From NCBI GenBank assembly GCA_947450325.1, contig CANFUT010000001.1, positions 156,369 to 220,368 of the forward strand: DNA of 64,000 bases. The letters run 5' to 3'. Source of the DNA: Flavobacteriia bacterium (GTDB lineage: Bacteria; Bacteroidota; Bacteroidia; Flavobacteriales_D; Crocinitomicaceae). Positions 36,799-46,132 of this stretch are shown here, one piece after another. A program made the position numbers and the translations under genes. Position 1 is the stretch's first letter, and the number at the start of each line of letters is the position of its first letter. The notes beneath the pieces were generated by a model. It saw only the letters and a program-made list of their open reading frames with translations, searched no databases and was not told the DNA's origin.

Positions 36799-36960
36799 CG
36801 GATTTTGATTTGAGAAAGTAATAAGTAAATACTTTTTTAAAGCATAAAAATGATTTCAAAAAAATGAATTTTCAGTAAGTTTAAATTAAAAAAATCAATA
36901 ATTTGTTTCTACTGCTTTCATATTCAATTTTAAGTGAAATGAATAGCTAATTATTTAGAA

Positions 36961-37857
36961 TTATAATGAATTAACGTAATCATTTAAATTAACGTCTTGT
37001 TCTAAATTCAATTTTTGCTTCAAACGATATTTTCCTTTTTCTACAGCTGCTAATGATACTGCCATTAAAGTAGCAATTTCTTTGTTGGAAAGATTTAATT
37101 TCACGAAAGACATCATTTGTTTTTCGTGATCTGTCAATGATACATCTAATAAATCTAAAGCGGCGTTAAAACTTGGGTGAAGCTTATTAAATAGTTCTGT
37201 GAATTGCTCGTAACCCTTCAACATATTGTTACTAATAGTCAATTCGTTGATATAATTTCTCATCGTTCGTGCTTGACTATCGCTCAAATTTTCGTGAAGA
37301 ATAAAATCTTTTAAATTTTCAATTAATGAATGAAAAAATTCGTTTTTCCCAGCCAAAAATTTCGCATAATCTACTGTCTCTCTTTTTTTGGATTCTAACT
37401 CCATTTCCAATTGCTTTTTCTCAAGCAAATAGATTGTGCGTTCTTTTTTGATGATTTCTTTCTGATGTTCAGCTTGTTGAATTACCGCAGTAATTCTTGC
37501 TTCCATCTCAATTGGCTCAATTGGTTTTCTCAAAAAATCTTTAGCTCCTAATTGCAGCGCTGATCTAAGAGAATTTGAATCGGTCATAATTCCTGTGTAC
37601 ATCATCACCGGAATTTCTTGTGTAAGCTTGTCTTCTTTGAGTTTTTCCAACACTTTTAAACCATCCATTTCAGGCATTTGCCAATCTAACAAGATTAAGT
37701 CTGGAGATTCATTTTTAGCAATTTCCAATCCTGTTTCACCATTATTAGCAGTATAAAAAACATAACCCTCATTACTTTCTAAGTAATTAACGACTAAATT
37801 TCTTGTATCGGCCTCATCGTCAATGATAAGTATAATGTGTTTTTTTTCCTCTTGCAT
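36961..37857 (-). CDS. Response regulator: receiver, coiled coil, LuxR-like HTH
   Basis: The 298-residue product starts with a receiver domain (about 5-122): acidic pair in IIDDEADT, phospho-acceptor Asp58 in LLDWQMPEMDG, Thr88 in MYTG and Lys111 in RKP. Residues about 125-165 form a Lys/Glu-rich coiled coil. The C-terminus (about 240-290) has a LuxR-like helix-turn-helix (LNLSNKEIATLMAVSLAAVEKGKYRLKQKL). It lies 18 nt downstream of the third kinase and is the only response regulator next to the three, so all may signal to it. DNA targets are unknown. Confidence 0.9.
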   Translation of the reverse strand: MQEEKKHIILIIDDEADTRNLVVNYLESNEGYVFYTANNGETGLEIAKNESPDLILLDWQMPEMDGLKVLEKLKEDKLTQEIPVMMYTGIMTDSNSLRSALQLGAKDFLRKPIEPIEMEARITAVIQQAEHQKEIIKKERTIYLLEKKQLEMELESKKRETVDYAKFLAGKNEFFHSLIENLKDFILHENLSDSQARTMRNYINELTISNNMLKGYEQFTELFNKLHPSFNAALDLLDVSLTDHEKQMMSFVKLNLSNKEIATLMAVSLAAVEKGKYRLKQKLNLEQDVNLNDYVNSL

Positions 37858-37875
37858 CTTTAAATTCTGAAAAAT

Positions 37876-40185
37876 TTATTCTATTAGTCGCATTAAAGCC
37901 AAAAATGTATCTTGCTCACCTTGATGTACAGATTTTTCAACCTGACGCATCCAAAGTCTAACTTGAGGGTCTTCTACATCTCCTAAAGATTTTAGAAAAG
38001 ACCTGATTTGTGAAGTTTGATAAAATTTAAACTCAAGAATTGGTTCTAATTTCTCTCTCCATAAATCATTTGGCTCAAAAGCCCTCGTGATTACATTTAA
38101 TTCATTGTTTCGCTTTTTTTCTCTAAAAATAGGTAAAACAATTGAAACTTGTGCACCACCATATTTGCTTTCATTTGAAATTCTAAGTAACCAACCACTC
38201 ATTTTTGCTAGTACTTTACAGAGTGTCAAGCCTAAACCATTATCAGATGAATTCAATTCATTTTTTTCAATTTCAAAATTTTCCAGCACTTCAAGAGGAA
38301 ATCCATTTCCAGAATCAGCAATAATTAATTGAATTTTTTCTTCGTCTATGTGTTTGATCTCTATTTCAACTGTCCCTCCATGTGGCAAAGCACCTATGGC
38401 ATTACTCATGAAATTTCGAAGTAAAGTTTGCAAAATATTGGGGTCAACAAAAACAAAATAAGTTTCACTGTTATTAATAAAGGTAATATTTCTCAATTGC
38501 ATTTCTGGCAAATAAAAAGAAATCACCTTATTAATTGTATCACTTAAATTCAACTTTAAAGGACTGTAAATGTTTTGTTTATTGTCCATTTTAGACCATT
38601 GAAGCAATCTTTCAAACAAACCAATTGTTTCTTTCAACGTGTTTTCCATTGGTTCTGTAATTTTGTTTCCAACGGTTTTTTTAACGATTGCAAGTTCAAC
38701 CAATAATCTATTCAATGGGTTTCTCAAGTCATGTGCAATTATTGAAAATAATTTATCCTTAATTTGATCAGATCTCTGTAGTTCATTTGACTTTAATTTT
38801 ATTTCGTTATTTTGCAATAAAGACTGAAAATGAAGTTGTTGAAGCTTAATTTTGTTTTTTCTTAGATTTAGAATCAAAAAGAGAAGCGCAACAATGACAA
38901 AAATTCCACATCCAAAAATGAGTAAAAAAACATTTTTTTGTTTCCGTTGAAGTTCACTTTTTATCTTGGTAATTTCTAGATTTTTCTTAACAATTTGCAG
39001 GTTTGACTCACTTTCATGTACTGCGGTAATTGTTCGTAAAGTGTTTAATTGTGAGGTTAAATTTGAATGTTTTATTGAATCATTCATAGCAATATAGCTA
39101 ACAAATGATTTTTCAGCCAAAGGAATATTTTTAGTTTTTAAATAACACGTTGACAGGTCTTTGTAGGCCGAAATCAAAGATTCAAAATCTTTTTCTTTTT
39201 TGAGCATCGGCACTAAAATATTCAAGGTGTAAATAGCCTTTTTAAAATTTCCCTGGCTAATTAAAAATTCTGATTCTCGGAAAAAGGTTTTAAAATATTC
39301 TCTTTTGAAATTGGCATATTCGGCTATTTCTCTAGCTTTTAACAAATATGTGTTTGCAGTAGCGTAGTTCTTTTTTAAAGCGTAATAATCTGCGTAAGTT
39401 AAAGCAATAAAAAACGGCGTTTCCTTCAGCAAATCACTGTCTTCGCCTTTGTAATAATAATATTCTTCCGACAGTTGGATGTATTTTAGCGCGTTTTTTA
39501 GGTCTTTTAGCTTTAAATAAGTACTTGCGATAATGATGTAGTTACTAGCCAAAAATTTTACATTTCCTGACGTTTTTCTCTCTTTGCAACTCTTTTTGAA
39601 AAAATCTATCGCTTCGGTGAATTTAAGTTGCTTTTCAGCAATTAAACCAAAGTTAAGGTCAATCACAGAAAGTGCATAGAAATCCTTTCTTTGAGTCGCT
39701 AATTCTTCGGCTCTTTTATAAAAAACGAGTGCTTGAGAGAAATCATTTTCTTTGAAAAAAATATTTCCGATATCTACCATTGTCCAGATGAACGCTTCTG
39801 AATTCCTGTAATCTTTTTGAAGGTGATAAACGTTTAACGCGTATTCTAGTGACTTTGGAATGTTGCCAGAATCGTTGTAATACTGACGCAAATAATTGTA
39901 AAAATCAAATAAAAATAATCGATCACCTTTCTCCGATTTTAAAGTTCCTTTTTGAATTAAATTAAAAATCGCATTGGATTTAAATACCAAAAAATGATTG
40001 TTTAGGTAAGTCAATGTATATTTCAAACCGACGGTATCGTTTTGATAAACATATCTGTTTAAAATAATCTCTGGTGAATCTTTTTTCTGCCACTGCATTT
40101 GATCAGCTGAAAATGCAGAGAAAGTTGACATGAAAACAAGCAACAAAATTATATTTCTAAAATATTTCTCAACCTTTATCAACAT
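37876..40185 (-). CDS. TPR sensor histidine kinase (third of tandem trio, intact core)
   Basis: The 769-residue product has a signal peptide (about 1-26), tetratricopeptide repeats (about 95-370), one membrane helix (about 419-440), a coiled coil, HisKA with His485 in SIIAHDLRNP, an N box around Asn591/Asn595, G1 DSGNG (624-628), G2 NGLGL (649-653), and a C-terminal tail (about 705-769) with FKFYQTSQIR. All catalytic motifs are intact. TPRs placed outside the membrane suggest sensing of an envelope protein or peptide. It is closest to the response regulator in the operon; 74 nt separates it from the preceding kinase gene. Confidence 0.9.
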   Translation of the reverse strand: MLIKVEKYFRNIILLLVFMSTFSAFSADQMQWQKKDSPEIILNRYVYQNDTVGLKYTLTYLNNHFLVFKSNAIFNLIQKGTLKSEKGDRLFLFDFYNYLRQYYNDSGNIPKSLEYALNVYHLQKDYRNSEAFIWTMVDIGNIFFKENDFSQALVFYKRAEELATQRKDFYALSVIDLNFGLIAEKQLKFTEAIDFFKKSCKERKTSGNVKFLASNYIIIASTYLKLKDLKNALKYIQLSEEYYYYKGEDSDLLKETPFFIALTYADYYALKKNYATANTYLLKAREIAEYANFKREYFKTFFRESEFLISQGNFKKAIYTLNILVPMLKKEKDFESLISAYKDLSTCYLKTKNIPLAEKSFVSYIAMNDSIKHSNLTSQLNTLRTITAVHESESNLQIVKKNLEITKIKSELQRKQKNVFLLIFGCGIFVIVALLFLILNLRKNKIKLQQLHFQSLLQNNEIKLKSNELQRSDQIKDKLFSIIAHDLRNPLNRLLVELAIVKKTVGNKITEPMENTLKETIGLFERLLQWSKMDNKQNIYSPLKLNLSDTINKVISFYLPEMQLRNITFINNSETYFVFVDPNILQTLLRNFMSNAIGALPHGGTVEIEIKHIDEEKIQLIIADSGNGFPLEVLENFEIEKNELNSSDNGLGLTLCKVLAKMSGWLLRISNESKYGGAQVSIVLPIFREKKRNNELNVITRAFEPNDLWREKLEPILEFKFYQTSQIRSFLKSLGDVEDPQVRLWMRQVEKSVHQGEQDTFLALMRLIE

Positions 40186-40259
40186 TCATTTAGTTATTGC
40201 GGTATGTAAAAATACTCAATAAATTAAAACTTTATAATTATATAATTCGAATTTAAACA

Positions 40260-42566
40260 TTAAATATTTAACAGCATTAACAACTTTAAATACCCTGTTT
40301 CATCACCTTCATTTACAGCTACATCAAGCTTTCCTAGCCACCACTTCACATATTCATCATCGATGTCTTTAAAACTTTTCATTAATATTCTGATTTGAGA
40401 AATTTGATAGAATTTATAGTTTTTAAATTCATTTAATTTATCTCGATAATTTCTAGAAAGATTTACGTTACTAATGTCAATATCTAAATTATTTTCTTGC
40501 GAATCATAAATAGGAATTTCAATTGTCAAATACGCTCCTTTATTGTTTTCTATGTTGCCAATATCAATTTTCCAGCCGAATAATTTAGCCAACAACTTAC
40601 AAATCGACAATCCTAAACCTGTTGATTTTGAAATTATATTCTCGTTTTGATTGTAAAATTCTGAAATTAATTCATCAGTAAATTCTGGTCCAGAATTCGA
40701 AATATAAATCTGAACCATTTTGGGGTTTATCTGCCTCGATTTAATCTCGATTAACCTGTAATGATTTGACTTTGTGACATACAAAATCCCATTACTAATT
40801 AAATTTTTAAAAAGTGTTTGAATAATATTGATATCGGCGAAAACAAAATTTGAATCAAGATCAATTTGAACGTCGATTTGACGAAACTCAATCTCAGATT
40901 CATAAAACTTTAAGGTTTTATTTACGCAATCTCGCAAGTTGATTTTCGTTGGATTGTAAATATTCTTTTTCCCGTCTAATTTTGACCATTGCAATAATCC
41001 TTCGAATAGTTCTATCGTTTCTTTCAAGGTTATTTCCATTTGGCGAACTTGTTGATCTTGATGAATTGATTTCTTCAAGATAGCCAACTCAACCAACATT
41101 CTATTCAACGGATTTCTAAGGTCATGTGCGATAATTGAAAATAACTTGTCTTTTAAATAATTTGATTTCTCAATTTCTTTTGAATTCAAACTAATTTCAA
41201 CATTTTGATCCACCATTTTTTGATGCAAAACTTTTAACCGTCTTTTACTATTTCTTTGGGTCAGAAATAATATAAAAAATACAAAAAATGAAACTGCAGC
41301 TACAATAATTATGATTATCGAAGTGTTTTTCTCGTCAATATTTAGTTGATAATTAATCTTTTCAACTTCAAGTTTCTCTTTTGATTCTTGAATTTTTACA
41401 TTGCTCTCATACATTTCTGATACCGACCGAATCAGGTTTAATTTAGATTGAACGTTGGAATTATCCCAAAATTTTTCCAAACTAATATGAGATGAATAAA
41501 CTTTATTGGCATTCTTGTAATCTCCTTTTAAGGAATAAATTTGACCAAGAGATTTGTATACTTCAACTTGCTCATCGTTGGTTTTATTCTGCTTTAAAAA
41601 GTCTAATAGTTTAATCAAATTTTCAATTGCTTCATTGTATTTTTTTTGTGCTAAAAATATTTCATTTTCGATTTTAACATCAGCAATATATGCTGAAAAC
41701 AACATTTTTGATCTACTGTATTGTTTTGCGTTTTGAATGGATTGTTGAGCTTTTCCAAATTCCTTTTTATACAAATAATATTTTGCGTAAATTAAATCAA
41801 TTTGGTTAGGTATTTCAACCAAAACAGTAGAATTGATTCCTTTATTTTCATAGTAAAATCGTGCTTTATGAAGGTAAAATAAACTTGAATCAGGTTCATT
41901 CATCTTCAAAAAGATTTCCGCCATCTTTACGTAATTATCGGAAATCATTTTAATATTCGAACTTTTGATTCTAAAGTCATTGCTTTTTCTCAATGAATTT
42001 AATGCCAATTGATTATTCTTTGTCGCAGAATGAATCAGTCCATAATTTAAATAAATTACCGCCAAAGGGTGATATTGCTTTTTCAAAATGGCAATTTCTT
42101 CTGCTTTTTGATAAAAATCTCGAGCATTGTTATAATCTTTTTCACTGTAAAAAATATTTCCGATATCTATTAAAATCCAAATTAAATTTTCATCTTTTTT
42201 GGTTTGAATAAGAAGCTTGTAAATCTTTAATGCATAATCAAATGACATTGATTTATTGCCGTTTACATCGTAGTATTTTTTGATTATGAAATAAATTTGA
42301 CTCAACTGAATACTGTTTATATTCGCTGTATGTTTTTCACTTTGCAATAGAATTGGCAACAATTCAGGTCTGTTGTAGGAATCAAAATTTATTTCTAATT
42401 CATACAAGCTTGCAAAGAAATCAACAGTATCTTGAGTTGAATTAAATTTCTTTAAAAACTGAATTGGATTAACTTCTGCTGCGCTTAAATTTGTGGACAC
42501 CAATATCATTACAAGAACGAATAATTTCTTGTAAAATCTAATTTTAGTTTGTCCGATTACTTTCAT
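40260..42566 (-). CDS. TPR sensor histidine kinase (second of trio, His kept, G1 box degenerate)
   Basis: The 768-residue paralogue has the same layout: signal peptide (about 1-29), TPRs (about 90-365), membrane helix (about 416-436), HisKA with His481 in SIIAHDLRNP, and a tail (about 700-768) with YKFYQISQIR. The G1 motif reads NSGPE at 624-628 where paralogues have DSGNG or DSGPG, so the conserved Asp that contacts adenine is Asn and a Gly is Glu; G2 TGLGL (649-653) is normal. ATP binding may be weak. The ATG abuts the stop of the first kinase gene (TAAATG), showing tight coupling. Confidence 0.88.
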   Translation of the reverse strand: MKVIGQTKIRFYKKLFVLVMILVSTNLSAAEVNPIQFLKKFNSTQDTVDFFASLYELEINFDSYNRPELLPILLQSEKHTANINSIQLSQIYFIIKKYYDVNGNKSMSFDYALKIYKLLIQTKKDENLIWILIDIGNIFYSEKDYNNARDFYQKAEEIAILKKQYHPLAVIYLNYGLIHSATKNNQLALNSLRKSNDFRIKSSNIKMISDNYVKMAEIFLKMNEPDSSLFYLHKARFYYENKGINSTVLVEIPNQIDLIYAKYYLYKKEFGKAQQSIQNAKQYSRSKMLFSAYIADVKIENEIFLAQKKYNEAIENLIKLLDFLKQNKTNDEQVEVYKSLGQIYSLKGDYKNANKVYSSHISLEKFWDNSNVQSKLNLIRSVSEMYESNVKIQESKEKLEVEKINYQLNIDEKNTSIIIIIVAAVSFFVFFILFLTQRNSKRRLKVLHQKMVDQNVEISLNSKEIEKSNYLKDKLFSIIAHDLRNPLNRMLVELAILKKSIHQDQQVRQMEITLKETIELFEGLLQWSKLDGKKNIYNPTKINLRDCVNKTLKFYESEIEFRQIDVQIDLDSNFVFADINIIQTLFKNLISNGILYVTKSNHYRLIEIKSRQINPKMVQIYISNSGPEFTDELISEFYNQNENIISKSTGLGLSICKLLAKLFGWKIDIGNIENNKGAYLTIEIPIYDSQENNLDIDISNVNLSRNYRDKLNEFKNYKFYQISQIRILMKSFKDIDDEYVKWWLGKLDVAVNEGDETGYLKLLMLLNI

Positions 42567-44876
42567 TTAAGCTGTTAACTTGTTTATTAATTCAGAATAA
42601 TAACGTTCGTCACCTTCAATTACTGCTAATTCAAATTCGGTGATCCAATCACCAAGCAAAGGTTCTTCTAAAAGATTCAAATTCCGGATAAATTGCCTAA
42701 TTTCAGAGGTTTGATAAAATTTAAACTGTGTAAGTGGAAATAATATTTTTTGAATCGATGAATTAACTTGTAAATTAATATTTGACTCTTTAGATTCAAT
42801 TTGATTGTAAATCGGAATAAAAACACTGATTGAAGCACCATTGTGTTTACTATTATTGGCAATTTCAATTTTCCAGCCGCTCATTTTCGAAAGCACTTTG
42901 CAAATGGAAAGACCTAGACCATTTCGCTTCGCATTGATTTCATAATCCATTTGATTAAATTGATGCAAAATCTCAATTGGAAAACCTGGTCCTGAATCTG
43001 AAATTAATAATTCAATCAAATAATGATTATGTACAAATGTTTCAATCTCTATTACTTTCGGAAAATCACACTTTCTTAACGCAGCAATTGAATTACTGAT
43101 AATATTGCGCAAAAGAGTTTGAATAATATTTTGATCTGCAAAAGTAGATAAAGCAATACTTTTATTGATGACAGTTATGTCCATTGATTGTATTTCATTT
43201 ATGTAAAATGAAATCACTTTATTGATATTGATATCTAAACTTACTTTCGTTGGATTAAATATATTTTGATTTTGATCAGTTTTTGACCAATCTAACAGAC
43301 CTTCAAACAATTGAATTGTTTCATTTAAAGTAGATTCTATTTTTTCAGTTGGCTTTTGGTCATTTAGAGAAACTTTCAGATTTAGTAAATCACTTTTTAA
43401 TCTGTTTAAAGGTTCACTTAAATCATTTGAAATAATTGAAAATAAATTGTTTTTCAATTGATTAGACCTGTTTAGCTGAATTGAATTCATCTTCATTTTG
43501 TTGTTTTGTTCAATTAAACGATTGTGTAAATCAACCATTTTAATTTTATTTTTTTGGGTATTTAAAAATAGACCAAACAACAAAAACACACAAAAAACAG
43601 AGATTATGGCTATATACCAATACTTATTTCTTTCATTTTCTTTGATTGAGTTTTTGACTTTCTCAACTTGAAGATTTTTATTTGTGTGGTTGATTTTAAA
43701 TTTTGTTTCATAAACAGAGACAATTGAACGCATCATTTCCAGGTTATCATCTGAATCAAAACGCTTTAAACTATCATCAATTATCAAGTATTTTTCAGCA
43801 TAAAGAGTTGCATTTTTATCATCATTCAAAGCTGCATAACACTTATGAAAAATATCATAGAAATGTCGTTCAAACTTCAATATCTTATTTTCTTTGATAA
43901 AAGGAAGAAACTTATCTAAACTCTGAATCGCTTCCTTGTATCTTTTACTTTCATATAAATAGCCTGCTTTAAAATTGTTAGCCATTAATTCTTCATAAAT
44001 CATTTGGTTTTCAACCGCATAGTCAATGCCTTTTTGAATATGAACCAAAGAACTGTCGTACTGTTTTTTATCCGCAAAAAATTCTGCATAAACATAATCA
44101 ATTGCAAAAGGTGCTTCCTTAGCATCAGCCGGCATTTTACTATCTATGAAATAATTTCTTTCAGCTTTGTGAAGAAAATTCACGCATAACGTTGGTTTTT
44201 TCAATTTTAGGTTGCAGTATGCAATTTTAATATAAATAAGAGATAAAGTATTTTTTTGTCCTGAAATTGATCTAAAATAAACACTTTTCAAGTAATAACT
44301 CATTGCGCTTTCAAAAGAAAAAATTCTTTCTTTGAGTAAACCTAAATTCATATTTACTACTCCCAATCCATAAAATGAATTGGCTTTTCCTGCAGCAATT
44401 TCTGCTCTTTTAAAAAATTTGTATGCTTGTTGGTAATCTTGTTCTTCGTAAAAAACATTTCCTAAATCTATCAAAACCCACATTGTACCCTCATAATCAT
44501 TGGTTTTGGCCAATACATTATATGCCTTTAAGGTATATTCAAAGTTTTTTGAACGATCGATTTCTGGACTGTAATATTTTCTAAGTAGTAGATATAAGTT
44601 CTTCAGAGTGGTGAACGAAAATTTATTTTCAGATTTTGAAACTTTAATTAATAAATTAAGATTTTCTTTTGAATTGAACTGATCAAAATGATCATTCATA
44701 AATTTTAAAGAACTGTGTACATGAACAGTATCTTTATTGATGAGATAGGTTTTTAGGTTTGTGATTGCATTGTTGGAACCTGAAACTTTTACTTTTGCTT
44801 GGGCGTTTATCGAGGAAAACAAAGTCAATAAAAACAATGAAATCAAAATTATTTTTCTACAAACTCGGCTCAACAT
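42567..44876 (-). CDS. TPR histidine-kinase-like protein (first of trio, phospho-acceptor His replaced by Asn)
   Basis: The 769-residue paralogue has signal peptide (about 1-25), TPRs (about 90-370), membrane helix (about 420-438) and tail (about 705-769) with FKFYQTSEIR. The H box reads SIISNDLSEP: Asn484 stands where its partners have His, and the flanking Arg-Asn is Ser-Glu. The codon is AAT, one base from a His codon. The N box, G1 DSGPG (627-631) and G2 NGLGL (652-656) are intact. It cannot autophosphorylate on the usual His but could bind ATP and phosphorylate a partner. The frame is complete, so it is not a decaying pseudogene by reading-frame evidence. Confidence 0.88.
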   Translation of the reverse strand: MLSRVCRKIILISLFLLTLFSSINAQAKVKVSGSNNAITNLKTYLINKDTVHVHSSLKFMNDHFDQFNSKENLNLLIKVSKSENKFSFTTLKNLYLLLRKYYSPEIDRSKNFEYTLKAYNVLAKTNDYEGTMWVLIDLGNVFYEEQDYQQAYKFFKRAEIAAGKANSFYGLGVVNMNLGLLKERIFSFESAMSYYLKSVYFRSISGQKNTLSLIYIKIAYCNLKLKKPTLCVNFLHKAERNYFIDSKMPADAKEAPFAIDYVYAEFFADKKQYDSSLVHIQKGIDYAVENQMIYEELMANNFKAGYLYESKRYKEAIQSLDKFLPFIKENKILKFERHFYDIFHKCYAALNDDKNATLYAEKYLIIDDSLKRFDSDDNLEMMRSIVSVYETKFKINHTNKNLQVEKVKNSIKENERNKYWYIAIISVFCVFLLFGLFLNTQKNKIKMVDLHNRLIEQNNKMKMNSIQLNRSNQLKNNLFSIISNDLSEPLNRLKSDLLNLKVSLNDQKPTEKIESTLNETIQLFEGLLDWSKTDQNQNIFNPTKVSLDININKVISFYINEIQSMDITVINKSIALSTFADQNIIQTLLRNIISNSIAALRKCDFPKVIEIETFVHNHYLIELLISDSGPGFPIEILHQFNQMDYEINAKRNGLGLSICKVLSKMSGWKIEIANNSKHNGASISVFIPIYNQIESKESNINLQVNSSIQKILFPLTQFKFYQTSEIRQFIRNLNLLEEPLLGDWITEFELAVIEGDERYYSELINKLTA

Positions 44877-44948
44877 CTTCGCTCTTGAAATTATTTAACT
44901 AAGTTAATAATAAATTGGAATTTAGCAGAAAAGTAGGTAAAAGTTGAA

Positions 44949-45242
44949 TTATTTTAGCTTGTATTTTTTCAATACAATAAAAAATTCCTTAATCCACATA
45001 AAAACCAAAAGAGGAAATATAATTATTGATAGTTTGTTGAAATGAAAAGCAGTAACGAAATCAAAATGAATCATATGTTGAATCGCTCGTGTTATGCCAC
45101 ATCCAGGACACTTTGTATCAGCAAGAAGTACTGATAGACAGATAGTTTGACCTGTGTCAAAAAAATTAGCAGGAAGGATTATCAAAACCACTGGTATGAT
45201 AACCATTCCTGCTAACTGAATAAGTAATAAATACTTTTTCAC
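44949..45242 (-). CDS. DUF2752 membrane protein
   Basis: The 97-residue product has two or three helices and the family motif CPGCGITRAIQHMIHFDFVTAFHFN in full (the CPGCG and TRA cores are exact). DUF2752 proteins are of unknown function, often next to TM2-domain genes as here. Start is GTG at 45242. The spacing is 23 nt from the TM2 gene and 72 nt to the first kinase, all on one strand. Confidence 0.85.
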   Translation of the reverse strand: MKKYLLLIQLAGMVIIPVVLIILPANFFDTGQTICLSVLLADTKCPGCGITRAIQHMIHFDFVTAFHFNKLSIIIFPLLVFMWIKEFFIVLKKYKLK

Positions 45243-45265
45243 TTTAGATTTGAAAGAGAAATATA

Positions 45266-45907
45266 TTAATTAAAATCTCCTTTAATAATATTTACTAAAT
45301 CAATAATTGCCCAAACTCCGCAACCACCTGCAGTAAGAATGAATAAAATATTCCATCCAACTGGCTTACCAGCATACCATCTATGAGCAGCAAAAGCACC
45401 CAAGAAGAACCATAAAGCAATAAGAATTAAAAGTTCTCTGTCTCCTTTACTCATTGGAGCTTTTGAAGATTTTTCGATTTTCTTAATAGATGATTTAATA
45501 TCCTTAGAATTGACATTTTTCTCAACATTTAAAGATTTATTATTCAAAACTGAAGAACTCTCAAGTACATTTGAAACTGTGCTGTTTTCTTTAGTTGTTA
45601 ATGCCGTTTGAGACAATTTATTTTCAATTTTTTCAACCTTAGCAACCTCTAAATTTGCTTGTACAGCGTTTTCTTTCAAAGTTTCATTTGAAGCTACAGA
45701 TTCTTTCTCCAGGTTGACAAAATTTTTGTTTTTGTGCTCTTTTACTTCATTGTTTGCAGTTTCAATTTTCTCTCCATCAGCTTGGTGTTTTACTTTGTTC
45801 CATGTAATATGGTAACCAGAATTGTGAACTCTTTTCTCAATAGAACAGGAAGCTGTAATCATTGCTACTGAAAGACCAGCTAAAATTAATTTTTTAATGT
45901 TTTTCAT
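45266..45907 (-). CDS. Lipoprotein-like protein with C-terminal TM2 domain
   Basis: The 213-residue product has a lipobox-like signal (MITASC, Cys at about 21) followed by SIEKRVHNSGYHITWN, a motif I have met in Bacteroidota lipoproteins. Then comes a low-complexity Lys/Glu/Asn-rich linker of about 100 residues and a TM2 domain (about 155-210: LLILIALWFFLGAFAAHRWY and ILFILTAGGCGVWAIIDLV, two helices). Lipid anchor plus two C-terminal helices means the linker is outside the inner membrane. Role unknown. Confidence 0.8.
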   Translation of the reverse strand: MKNIKKLILAGLSVAMITASCSIEKRVHNSGYHITWNKVKHQADGEKIETANNEVKEHKNKNFVNLEKESVASNETLKENAVQANLEVAKVEKIENKLSQTALTTKENSTVSNVLESSSVLNNKSLNVEKNVNSKDIKSSIKKIEKSSKAPMSKGDRELLILIALWFFLGAFAAHRWYAGKPVGWNILFILTAGGCGVWAIIDLVNIIKGDFN

Positions 45908-46132
45908 AGAATTTAATTTTTAAAAGTGTTAAATATTAAAACTAAGTTAAAAGTTTTTTTTACAATTGGACATTATTTTTTATCAAAATTCATCTTTTGA
46001 AAAAATTTTAAAGTTTTAAATACAAACTTAAAAAATGAAATTAATAAAATAACCGACAGTGTAAAATCAACTTTGAATGTTACATTTGCAATGCACTAAT
46101 GGAAAAAACAAGACTACTTTCAAATTGAATTT

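Noticed and set aside
42567..44876. First kinase as a pseudogene
   Set aside because: Despite the lost His the frame is complete, other motifs are intact, and the next start codon directly abuts its stop.
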